Of a DNA stretch of 36,842 bases, positions 8,411 to 15,446 are shown in pieces. The DNA is from Flemingiibacterium sp045636145. GTDB taxonomy: Bacteria; Bacillota; Clostridia; Oscillospirales; CAG-272. The notes below the pieces were generated by a model. The model was not told where the DNA came from and did not search any database. It saw nothing but the letters and a program-made list of their open reading frames with translations. The stretch spans positions 1 through 36,842 of the forward strand of contig JAZTWV010000011.1 of NCBI GenBank assembly GCA_045636145.1, given 5' to 3'. The position numbers and the translations under genes were made by a program. Positions within the stretch are counted from its first letter, which is position 1. Every line of letters begins with the position of its first letter.

Positions 8411-8470
8411 CAAAAATCCTGTCATAGAGCGATTCTGTGATGTTCACAAGAAAGGTCTTATGACAGGATC
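8411..8470 (-). terminator. Terminator-like hairpin after tsf
   Basis: ATCCTGTCATA (8416-8426) pairs perfectly over 11 bp with TATGACAGGAT (8459-8469). On the minus strand the descending arm is followed by TTTTTG. The 32-base loop is long, which lowers certainty. It sits 17 bases after the tsf stop. Confidence 0.6.
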
Positions 8471-8486
8471 TTATTAAATTTCGGGA

Positions 8487-9404
8487 TTATTTGCCCTGAG
8501 TGAGCTTAGCAACCTCAGCCGCGAGGTCGTCCTCTCTCTTCTGGAGGCCTTCGCCCTTTTCGTACTTAACGAAGCTTGCGATCTTGATGCCCTTGTTAAC
8601 GGATGCAACATACTTTGCAACGGACATGGAGTCGTCCTTAACATAAGCCTGCTCTGCGAGGCAGTTGGTCTCGTAGAACTTGCCGAGCTTACCCATTACG
8701 ATGCCTTCCTTAACCTTGTCAGGCTTGCCAGCCATCTTAGGATCGTTAGCCATCTGATTAAGAAGAACTTCCTTCTCCTCATCAAGAGCGGACTGAGGAA
8801 CATCTTCCTTGTTAGCGTAGGTTGCGTTCATAGCAGCTGCCTGAAGAGCTACGTTGTGAGCGCACTCAACGAATGCCGCATCATCGGATGCAACGCCGTC
8901 GAGATCGAACTTAACGATAACGCCGATGGAGCCGCCGCCGTGTACATAGGTGGAAACAGCGCCCTCAACGATAACGAAACGGCGGATGGTGAGCTTCTCA
9001 CCGATAACGAAGATCTGCTCCTTAAGAGCCGCATCAACGGTATCATCCTTGCCGGAAAGCTTGCAAGCCATAAGAGCGTCAACGTCTGCTGGCTTGTCAG
9101 CGAGAATGGTTTCAAGAAGCTGGTCAACGAATGCCTGGAACTTCTCGTTCTTAGCAACGAAGTCAGACTCGGAGTTAACCTCGATCATAGCTGCGAGGTC
9201 GCCCTTCTGCATGATCTTTACGATACCCTCAGCGGCGATTCTGTCAGCCTTCTTAGCAGCTACAGCAAGTCCGCGCTCACGCAGAACCTTAACAGCCTCG
9301 TCGATATTGCCCTCAGCCTCAACAAGTGCCTTCTTGCACTCCATCATACCGCATCCGGTCTTAGCGCGGAGAGCGGCAACGTCTTTTGCGGAAATATTAG
9401 CCAT
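8487..9404 (-). CDS. tsf: Translation elongation factor Ts
   Basis: 305 residues. EF-Ts exchanges GDP for GTP on EF-Tu. The N-terminal UBA-like domain is clear (ISAKDVAALRAKTGCGMMECKKALVEAEGNIDEAV), followed by the EF-Tu-contact region ending in MIEVNSESDFVAKNEKF, where the TDFV-type motif reads SDFV. The dimerisation region and C-terminal module follow (VALQAAAMNATYANKEDVP). A GAAAGGAAG ribosome binding site precedes the ATG, 37 bases after the rpsB stop, so the pair is one operon. Confidence 0.97.
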   Translation of the reverse strand: MANISAKDVAALRAKTGCGMMECKKALVEAEGNIDEAVKVLRERGLAVAAKKADRIAAEGIVKIMQKGDLAAMIEVNSESDFVAKNEKFQAFVDQLLETILADKPADVDALMACKLSGKDDTVDAALKEQIFVIGEKLTIRRFVIVEGAVSTYVHGGGSIGVIVKFDLDGVASDDAAFVECAHNVALQAAAMNATYANKEDVPQSALDEEKEVLLNQMANDPKMAGKPDKVKEGIVMGKLGKFYETNCLAEQAYVKDDSMSVAKYVASVNKGIKIASFVKYEKGEGLQKREDDLAAEVAKLTQGK

Positions 9405-9441
9405 TTTAATTTACTTCCTTTCGTTTTGTTGTGCACTGAAA

Positions 9442-10176
9442 TTATTCAGCGTCTGCTTCAGCCTCTGCCTCAGCCTCACCGTCGGTGAGCTGCTCGCCCT
9501 GTCTGCCCTCAAGAAGAGCGTCAGCGATAACAGAAGAGATGAGCTTGATTGCGCGGATAGCGTCGTCGTTGCCGGGGATGATGTAGTCAGCATCGTCGGG
9601 ATCGCAGTTGGTGTCAACGATAGCGATTACCGGAATACCTAGCTTCTTAGCCTCGAGAACAGCGATGTGCTCCTTGCGGGGGTCAACTATAAATACGGCG
9701 TCAGGAAGTCTTTCCATGGTCTTGATACCGCCGTAGTTGCGCTCAAGGTCGTTCATTTCCTTAAGAAGACCTGCAACTTCCTTCTTGGGAAGGAGATCGA
9801 AGGTGCCATCCTCCTGCATCTTTTCAAGAGCGATGAGACGGTTGATGGAACGCTTGATGGTCTTGAAGTTGGTAAGCATACCGCCGGGCCATCTCTCGTT
9901 TACATAGTACATACCTGCACGCTCTGCCTCTTCCTTGATAGCGTCAGCAGCCTGCTTCTTTGTACCTACGAAAAGTACAGTACCCTTCTCGGTGGAAAGG
10001 TCACGAACGAAAGCATAAGCCTCGTCGAACTTCTTAACGGTCTTCTGCAGGTCGATGATGTAGATACCGTTTCTCTCAGTGAAGATGTACTCAGCCATCT
10101 TGGGGTTCCATCTTCTTGTGTGATGACCGAAGTGTACACCAGCTTCAAGAAGCTGCTTAATGGTAATAACAGACAT
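9442..10176 (-). CDS. rpsB: 30S ribosomal protein S2
   Basis: 244 residues. Motifs of uS2: LLEAGVHFGHHTRRWNPKMAEYIF at the N-terminus, VGTKKQAADAIKEEAERAGMYYVNERWPGGMLTNF, PDAVFIVDPRKEHIAVLEAKKLGIPVIAIVDTNCDPDDADYIIPGNDDAIRAI, and a short acidic tail EAEAEAEADAE. The tail is a simple Glu/Ala/Asp repeat common in Firmicute S2. A strong AAAGGAGG Shine-Dalgarno precedes the ATG. It is the first gene of the rpsB-tsf operon, with a promoter at 10316-10344 and a long leader. Confidence 0.98.
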   Translation of the reverse strand: MSVITIKQLLEAGVHFGHHTRRWNPKMAEYIFTERNGIYIIDLQKTVKKFDEAYAFVRDLSTEKGTVLFVGTKKQAADAIKEEAERAGMYYVNERWPGGMLTNFKTIKRSINRLIALEKMQEDGTFDLLPKKEVAGLLKEMNDLERNYGGIKTMERLPDAVFIVDPRKEHIAVLEAKKLGIPVIAIVDTNCDPDDADYIIPGNDDAIRAIKLISSVIADALLEGRQGEQLTDGEAEAEAEADAE

Positions 10177-10315
10177 TTTTATGTCCTCCTTTAGTTTTTT
10201 CCACCACCTGCCGCATATTCGGGAAACCTTAAAAAGGAACTTCCGACCTCACGGGGTGTGTGTTATCGCGGCTGTATTTTTTGTATCAGCGCCGCCGCTG
10301 GTCACTGACCGATAT
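10177..10315 (-). promoter_or_regulatory. Long 5' leader of rpsB-tsf, candidate structured mRNA leader
   Basis: From the predicted start near 10309 to the rpsB ATG there are about 130 untranslated bases. On the minus strand it can fold a small GGTC-AGT-GACC hairpin at its 5' end (about 10301-10311) and a GCGGC/GCCGC stem further in. Ribosomal protein leaders of this length often bind the encoded protein for feedback, but I recognise no specific S2-binding motif, so the regulatory role is inference. Confidence 0.35.
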
Positions 10316-10344
10316 ATTATACCACATTATCTTAATTATTGCAA
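10316..10344 (-). promoter_or_regulatory. Sigma-A-type promoter for rpsB-tsf
   Basis: Minus strand -35 TTGCAA (10339-10344) and -10 TATAAT (10316-10321) are separated by 17 bases. It lies just downstream of the tip of repeat copy 4. Confidence 0.75.
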
Positions 10345-10376
10345 TAGTGTTTACAAAATATTTACTTTTTTATATT

Positions 10377-10990
10377 AAGGACGCGCACTTTCTTGAAAGA
10401 AAGCTGTGCAAAGAACTTTATTCATGGGTTTGCATATGCTCCCACAGGCGAGGTAGCGAAACTGATTCTTTAGTGCTCCATTTGTGGGGAGTTTTTGCGT
10501 GTGCGACAGAGGCTTTGCATACCGCGCTCTCAGTAGCCGGGCCCCTTATCCCGGCAGATCGTTTGTGATAACCGTTTCTTCTGCGGAACAGCTTTTCAGA
10601 GAGCAACTAAAAAGTTAGAATTGTGATAGGACGGGGACAGGGGGCGCCCCCTACAGGTCGCCGCGCTACGCACCGCGTACGCGCCCACCGCACAAACGAT
10701 TACCGCAACCCAAGCCGCCGGAATGGTGCGGGGCCATGCAGGCGGCGCGAGTCGGGCGCATTCCGCAAGGAACGGCGGGAGCAAGCCCCCGCCCTACGAG
10801 GTTGCGTATTCAACCTTTGCCGCACAACCGATTACCGCCACCCAAGCCGCCGAAATGGTGCGAGGCCATGCAGGCGGCGCGAGTCGGGCGCACGAGCGAT
10901 TCAGCAATCACATCGCCTTAGCGGTGTTATATTTCCTTGTATAAAGTTTTTTGCCAGGCTTTTTTTCAAAAAAGCCGCGCGTCCCCTTGC
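10377..10990. repeat. Dispersed hairpin-module element, copy 4 (longest, both tips)
   Basis: The left tip (10377-10425) has GCACTTTCTTGAAAGAAAGC followed by GCAAAGAACTTTATTC. The right tip (about 10936-10990) has TTGTATAAAGTTTTTTG, then a GGCTTTTTT/AAAAAAGCC hairpin and GCGCGTCCCC. The long module (10428-10618) has a CCGGG/CCCGG stem. A perfect GGGGGCGCCCCC palindrome follows (10640-10651). Then come two GCCGCC/GGCGGC hairpins (10714-10746 and 10846-10878) flanking a TTCC/GGAA hairpin and a GGCGGG/CCCGCC hairpin (about 10774-10792). Long spurious reading frames cross it, but none has a ribosome binding site or a recognisable product. The right tip ends 8 bases from the YlmC-like stop codon. 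Confidence 0.88.
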
Positions 10991-10997
10991 TTCACCT

Positions 10998-11279
10998 TTA
11001 ACACTCACACCTGTCCTTGCCGCCGCATTTTTTGGGGATCGCTTCAGCGCGGCGGATAAGGATGACGTCGTCGCCTATCTTTTCGATGTCGCACCATAGA
11101 ACGCGCACGGGATCGCATTTCGACAGAGAGAACATTTTTCCCTCGGAGGGCATGATGAGGGATACTACCCTGCCGCATTCGATGTCGATTTCGATGTCCG
11201 ACACAAATCCCAGACGCCGCCCGTCGCAGATGTTCACCACTTCTTTATTTTTCAGCTCACATAAGCTTACTATACGCAT
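10998..11279 (-). CDS. PRC-barrel protein of the YlmC/YmxH type
   Basis: 93 residues from ATG at 11279 (MRIVSLCELKNKEVVNICDGRRLGF). This start is preceded by GAGGTGA seven bases away; an upstream in-frame ATG at 11312 lacks a site. The N-terminal 80 residues match the PRC-barrel pattern seen in the small YlmC/YmxH proteins of spore-forming Firmicutes: RRLGFVSDIEIDIECGRVVSLIMP, then VLWCDIEKIGDDVILI. The tail is unusual, KKCGGKDRCEC, with three closely spaced cysteines that might bind metal. The molecular role of this family is not well established. The start region overlaps a terminator-like stem. Confidence 0.8.
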   Translation of the reverse strand: MRIVSLCELKNKEVVNICDGRRLGFVSDIEIDIECGRVVSLIMPSEGKMFSLSKCDPVRVLWCDIEKIGDDVILIRRAEAIPKKCGGKDRCEC

Positions 11280-11318
11280 AAAAAAATCACCTCGCCGCAT
11301 TATATGCGGCAAGGCGAC
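11280..11318 (-). terminator. Terminator-like stem after the FliB gene that contains the downstream gene's Shine-Dalgarno
   Basis: On the minus strand, 11318-11304 pairs with 11300-11286 over 15 consecutive positions: twelve Watson-Crick pairs and three G-U wobbles, with a 3-base loop. The descending arm contains GAGGTGA, the ribosome binding site of the YlmC-like gene, and is followed by seven T residues (11286-11280) ending right at its ATG. The wobble pairs exist only in minus-strand RNA; the plus strand would have A-C mismatches there. Confidence 0.6.
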
Positions 11319-11349
11319 AAAAAATCACATAAAAGCGTGCCGGAACTGC

Positions 11350-12369
11350 TCAGCAAAGCACAAACCGCGCCGCTGTCTCGTCAAAACGGGAATGCTCGAT
11401 CATGCGGAAAAGCTTTGCCGTCACGTCAACGAAATTACTAAAGCTCCACCCATGCACGGCAAGATACGCCTCGGACACGTATCTGTGAAGCCCAACAACC
11501 GCAGAAATCGCCGCAAGCTCGCGTGCCATGTCCGAGCCGTCAAAGGAGCGCGGAAACGCCTTGTAAAAAAGATGGTTGCAAAGAAGCTTTTCCATGTACA
11601 CATCAATATTCGGCACGCAGTCAAGCGAAAACCGCGCTGCCGCCGACTCGCCGCCGTAGTAAGCTTCGCACTCGGGCGCAAGTTCCGAAAGTGCGTCGCT
11701 GGTGCGCACAAGCCGCCAAAACAGCTCGCCTGCCTTGTCAGTTGGCATAATATTATATGGAAGCTTGACCCCAAAATGCTCTGCCATAGTACCGATGCGC
11801 ATATCTACCGTGCGCGTGCGGTCGGAGAGTATCTCAAACGCCGCCGTCCTTGCGGAGGTGTACTCATCCGCCGACATCGCCGCCGCGGCAGGGGCGTCAA
11901 AGTCTTCATCGTAAATTTCAAGCTCGCCGGATGTGAGTCTGAACGGCTCGTTGCTCTCCCACAGCAGTTCAAGCGTGTACTCGCAGGCGTTTGAGGTACA
12001 GCACTCGTGTGTGGGCAGGACACGGACGCATCTCGGGTATCTTCGGCATATTTCCGGTATCGCCCCCTCGCCGCATTCGCGGTGGAGCGTGCAAAGCCCC
12101 TCCTCATTCTGCAAGGGGCACATTCCAAGCCAATTGTAGGATATGAGCGCATATCTCTCCGGGGTGGGAGCAGGATTTGTCGCCGGGCGGAACGCCACGT
12201 CAAGTCTGCGGCGAAGCTCCGGTGAGCATTCTGTGCCGGTGACCCTGAAATATTCGTCCTGGGACAGTGCTATGCCCCATCCGTGACAGCAGGTAGCACG
12301 GCAGTCTCCGCATTTGCAGGAAAAGCGCGGATAATATTCGGGATAAGTGAAAGTATGGCGGTACGGCAT
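11350..12369 (-). CDS. FliB-family protein (flagellin lysine-N-methylase-like, cysteine cluster)
   Basis: 339 residues. The N-terminus PEYYPRFSCKCGDCRATCCHGWGIALSQDEY carries cysteines at about 18, 20, 23, 27 and 28. With CPLQNEEGLCTLHRECG and CRRYPRCVRVLPTHECCTSNACEYT further on, this is the FliB/CxxCxxCC pattern thought to hold an Fe-S cluster or zinc. FliB methylates flagellin lysines in Salmonella, but most clostridial members are not next to flagellin genes and their substrate is unknown; none is adjacent here. The remaining 200 residues show no further motif that I recognise. A promoter lies at 12450-12479. The annotation as a methylase rests on family resemblance only. Confidence 0.72.
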   Translation of the reverse strand: MPYRHTFTYPEYYPRFSCKCGDCRATCCHGWGIALSQDEYFRVTGTECSPELRRRLDVAFRPATNPAPTPERYALISYNWLGMCPLQNEEGLCTLHRECGEGAIPEICRRYPRCVRVLPTHECCTSNACEYTLELLWESNEPFRLTSGELEIYDEDFDAPAAAAMSADEYTSARTAAFEILSDRTRTVDMRIGTMAEHFGVKLPYNIMPTDKAGELFWRLVRTSDALSELAPECEAYYGGESAAARFSLDCVPNIDVYMEKLLCNHLFYKAFPRSFDGSDMARELAAISAVVGLHRYVSEAYLAVHGWSFSNFVDVTAKLFRMIEHSRFDETAARFVLC

Positions 12370-12449
12370 ATACAGTTTTTGCCTTTCTTTTACTTTTATT
12401 TCTATTTAATTTCTTTTTATAGCGTATTTCTCTTTTTTTACCATTTTTT

Positions 12450-12479
12450 ATTATATCACATCCCCCTTTGTATGCGCAA
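12450..12479 (-). promoter_or_regulatory. Promoter for the FliB-family gene
   Basis: Minus strand -35 TTGCGC (12474-12479) and -10 TATAAT (12450-12455), 18-base spacer. The region between it and the start codon is very T-rich on the plus strand. Confidence 0.5.
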
Positions 12480-12575
12480 TATAAAAACTGTCAAAAATTA
12501 TATTTACATAAAAAGTAAGTTTTTGTCTGTTTTTTACTGCGGCAAAGGGGAAATGAGTGCGAAATCGTTTGCATA

Positions 12576-12953
12576 TAGGAATTACGCGCTTTCTTGAAAG
12601 AAAGCTGTGCAAAGAACTTTATACAAGGAAATGGCACACCGCTAAGGCGACGGAAATACGTACTCATTAGGGCGCAAAACTCGCGCCGCCTGCATGGCCC
12701 CGCACCATTCCGGCGGCTTGTATGGCGGTGATTTTTTTGGCTGTTGACAGCAATCGGTTATGTGATGGTGTGCGTTTTTTGCTCCACACAAACGATTACA
12801 GCAACCCAAGCCTGCGTAATGGTGCGGGGCCATGGAGCAGGCGCGAATGGTGCGCTCAAACGGTTAGCACTCGTGTTGGGTAAGCTTAAGTTTTTTCCAT
12901 GTATAAAGTTCTTTGCGAAGCTTTCTTTCAAGAAAGCGACCCGTTCCCCTACA
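12576..12953. repeat. Dispersed hairpin-module element, copy 5 (complete, near-symmetric)
   Basis: Both ends are present as inverted repeats. The left tip (12576-12635) has GCTTTCTTGAAAGAAAGC and AACTTTATACAAGG; the right tip (12898-12953) has CATGTATAAAGTTCTTTG and GCTTTCTTTCAAGAAAGC. The inverted repeat extends inward to a hairpin on each side: left GCCGCC/GGCGGC (12685-12717), right GCCTGC/GCAGGC (12810-12842). Only about 90 bases separate the two hairpins. Within one element the two arms therefore differ by paired substitutions. The gap from here to the aminotransferase promoter (12954-13067) holds a CCCCT/AGGGG inverted pair around 12977-13008 and a GAGATTT/AAATCTC hairpin at 13047-13067. 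Confidence 0.88.
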
Positions 12954-13067
12954 CGCCCCACTTGCCGCACATCCACCCCTCGGGCGTAATATATTACAAT
13001 ACGTAGGGGCAAATGGCGCACCTATGTAAGCAATACGACGATTTTTGAGATTTTTTCGCGAAATCTC

Positions 13068-13096
13068 TTGCATTTTTTTAGGGTATATGATATAAT
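13068..13096 (+). promoter_or_regulatory. Sigma-A-type promoter for the aminotransferase gene
   Basis: -35 TTGCAT (13068-13073) and -10 TATAAT (13091-13096), spacer 17. A perfect GAGATTT/AAATCTC hairpin (13047-13067) ends exactly at the -35 box. Confidence 0.7.
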
Positions 13097-13169
13097 AATT
13101 CCGTTAAATCGCAAAAATATGCAATTTTTGTTTTTGCAATCCTGCAAAAATCAATGTAAGGAGAACTAT

Positions 13170-14441
13170 ATGAGCTACACATCCCGTTCACGCGAGGAGC
13201 TTGCTTTGGAGCTGGCGGCTCTCACTGCGGAATACGAAAAAATAAAATCAAGCGGTCTCGCGCTTGATATGTCTCGCGGTAAGCCCTGCCGTGAACAGCT
13301 TGATATAACCGAGGGACTGCTTACTTCCCTCTCGGATAACCACGACTGCTTCAGCAAGGCAGGTCTTGACTGCCGTAACTACGGCGTGCTTGACGGCCTG
13401 CCGGAAGCAAAGAAGCTTTTTTCCGACCTTCTTCAGATCCCCGAAAAGAATCTCATCGTTGCAGGCAACTCCAGCCTCAATCTGATGTACGATACACTTG
13501 CACGTGCAATGCTGTATACCCCCGTTGGCGGCGACAAGCCGTGGTGCAGATGCGACAAGGTGAAATTCCTCTGCCCCTGCCCCGGATATGACCGTCACTT
13601 CGCCGTCACCGAATCCCTGGGCTTTGAGCTTGTCCCCGTCACTATGACGGCAAACGGCCCCGATATGGACGAGGTCGAAGCACTTGTAAAAGACGAAGCG
13701 GTAAAAGGTATCTGGTGCGTGCCGAAGTATTCCAACCCCGACGGAATAACCTACAGCGACGACACAGTGCGCCGCCTTGCGGCAATGAAGCCTGCGGCGA
13801 AGGATTTCCACATAATGTGGGACAACGCTTACTGCGTGCATGACCTGTACGATGAGTCCGATAAGCTCCTCGACATCTTCGAGGAAGCCGCGAAGCACGG
13901 CAACGAAGATATGATCTTCTGCTTTGCTTCTACCTCAAAAATAACCTACCCCGGAGCAGGTGTTGCCGTAATGGCGGCAAGCGATGCCAATATCGCGCAG
14001 ATAAAGTCGGTAATGACCGTACAGACCATCGGTCACGACAAGCTGAATATGCTCCGCCATGTGAAGTTCTTCGGCGATGCCAAGGGAATACTTGAGCATA
14101 TGAAGCTCCATGCAGATATCCTCCGCCCCAAGTTTGAGATCGTGCTTAACGCATTCGAATCCGAGCTTTCGGGAATCGCAGAATGGACCAAGCCGCGCGG
14201 CGGATACTTTATCAGCCTTAACGTCCCCGACGGATGTGCGAAGCGCGTGTTCACTCTCTGCAAGGAAGCAGGACTAACTCTTACCAATGTCGGTGCGACC
14301 TTCCCATACGGAAACGATCCGCGCGATCGCAATCTTCGCATTGCACCTACTTTCCCGAAGAACGAGGATCTCAAAAAGGCCTGCGATGTTCTTTGCCTCT
14401 GCGTAAAGCTTGCGGCAGTTGAAAAGGCACTGGAAAAGTAA
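13170..14441 (+). CDS. PLP-dependent aminotransferase (PF12897-type aspartate aminotransferase)
   Basis: 423 residues from ATG 13170 (MSYTSRSREELALELAALTAEYE), chosen because AAGGAG sits six bases upstream; an in-frame ATG at 13068 lies in the promoter. The N-terminal helix and GLALDMSRGKPCREQLDITEGLL are typical of this fold-type I subfamily, which uses aspartate or related amino acids. The cofactor lysine is K257 in FASTSKITYPGAG; IWCVPKYSNPDGITYS and the WDNAYCVHDLY aspartate match the PLP-binding core. RIAPTFP near the C-terminus carries the substrate-carboxylate arginine. It is monocistronic, ended by a strong terminator. The exact substrate cannot be read from sequence. Confidence 0.88.
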   Translation: MSYTSRSREELALELAALTAEYEKIKSSGLALDMSRGKPCREQLDITEGLLTSLSDNHDCFSKAGLDCRNYGVLDGLPEAKKLFSDLLQIPEKNLIVAGNSSLNLMYDTLARAMLYTPVGGDKPWCRCDKVKFLCPCPGYDRHFAVTESLGFELVPVTMTANGPDMDEVEALVKDEAVKGIWCVPKYSNPDGITYSDDTVRRLAAMKPAAKDFHIMWDNAYCVHDLYDESDKLLDIFEEAAKHGNEDMIFCFASTSKITYPGAGVAVMAASDANIAQIKSVMTVQTIGHDKLNMLRHVKFFGDAKGILEHMKLHADILRPKFEIVLNAFESELSGIAEWTKPRGGYFISLNVPDGCAKRVFTLCKEAGLTLTNVGATFPYGNDPRDRNLRIAPTFPKNEDLKKACDVLCLCVKLAAVEKALEK

Positions 14442-14461
14442 TCTAATACGGTATATAAGCA

Positions 14462-14500
14462 AAAGCAGATACCCACGCACAAATGGGTATCTGCTTTTTT
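14462..14500. terminator. Bidirectional intrinsic terminator
   Basis: A perfect 14-bp stem (14462-14475 with 14484-14497), 8-base loop, T run to 14500 and an A run on the other side. It serves the converging aminotransferase gene and the PfkB kinase gene. Confidence 0.9.
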
Positions 14501-14510
14501 GCACACAACG

Positions 14511-15431
14511 TCAGCAAACCGCCGCCAATATATCGGGGTCCGGTTCAGCCGTGCTTTCGTCTGTCTTGATGGTGCGCGATGCGAGAAGCGTGCCCACCTT
14601 CACCGCCTCGGACAGCGGCATTCCGCGTGAGAGACCCACAACCGTACCCGAAAGAAACGCATCTCCGGCACCGGTGGAATCCACAAGCTCAGTTGGAATG
14701 GCAGGACACCATCCGCCGCTCTTGCCGTCAAAGTACACCGCACCTTTCGCGCCCATGGTAATGACCATGGAAGCGCATCCGAGAGCGTCAAAATCCTCTC
14801 GGAGCACCGCCAACATTTCCTCAGGTGTATGACTTGACAGGTCGCACTCAAAAAGCCTGCCAGCCTCAGACTCGTTGCAGATAAAGCAGTCAAGAGCAGA
14901 TATAAGCTCTCGGCGCGACAGTATTACGCTCATATTGCCCACAACCGTATACACGGGCTTTTTGTACTTCTTCGCAAGGGATATTACATACTCGGAAAGC
15001 TCCGCCGAGGTGTCGATTTCGATAACGATATTGTCGCACGCCGCAACAAGTGCTTCGCCGCCACAGCGAATAAGCGAATCAAGCTCCGAAACGCTTGGGG
15101 GACAGGATATTTCACCTGCCACGTCGCCGCGCTCATCAAGTATGACCATCCAAGTGCCGATTCCGCCGGATTCTACGTTTTTCATCGCCGACACGTCAAC
15201 TCCGCGCCCTGAGAGACGCTTTACAACATCATTACCAAGTGCACTGTCCTCCGTAAGCGAGGCGAATGTCACCGGCACTCCGCATCCGGCGATATTTTCC
15301 GCCACGTTGCGCGCAACGCCGCCGTGTATGAATTTGACTCCCCCGAGGTTACGTCCGCGAGGGTTGTACGCTCCTGTCGGGAATCCCTTTATATCAACAA
15401 AAACAAAACCGATTACAAGTGTTCCTGCCAT
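14511..15431 (-). CDS. PfkB-family sugar kinase, pseudouridine-kinase-like
   Basis: 306 residues. PfkB (ribokinase) fold: GGVKFIHGGVARNVAENIAGCG matches the N-terminal signature region and ELVDSTGAGDAFLSGTVVG is the catalytic and anion-hole signature with the general-base Asp. The N-terminal layout, FVDIKGF followed by a GGVARNVAEN-type motif, is closest to the pseudouridine kinase (PsuK/YeiC) branch, but no psuG neighbour is present, so the substrate is uncertain. An AAGGACGG ribosome binding site precedes the ATG, 15 bases after the malic enzyme stop, so the two are one operon. Confidence 0.85.
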   Translation of the reverse strand: MAGTLVIGFVFVDIKGFPTGAYNPRGRNLGGVKFIHGGVARNVAENIAGCGVPVTFASLTEDSALGNDVVKRLSGRGVDVSAMKNVESGGIGTWMVILDERGDVAGEISCPPSVSELDSLIRCGGEALVAACDNIVIEIDTSAELSEYVISLAKKYKKPVYTVVGNMSVILSRRELISALDCFICNESEAGRLFECDLSSHTPEEMLAVLREDFDALGCASMVITMGAKGAVYFDGKSGGWCPAIPTELVDSTGAGDAFLSGTVVGLSRGMPLSEAVKVGTLLASRTIKTDESTAEPDPDILAAVC

Positions 15432-15446
15432 TTTCGTATCCGTCCT

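Noticed and set aside
10623..11099. A long reading frame crossing repeat copy 4, and similar frames across the other elements
   Set aside because: They follow the GC-rich hairpin modules, have Arg/Pro/Ala-biased composition, lack ribosome binding sites and match no family; the same peptide pieces recur wherever the modules recur.
13068..13169. Upstream start extending the aminotransferase by 34 residues
   Set aside because: It would overlap the -35 and -10 boxes and lacks a ribosome binding site, while ATG 13170 has AAGGAG at good spacing.
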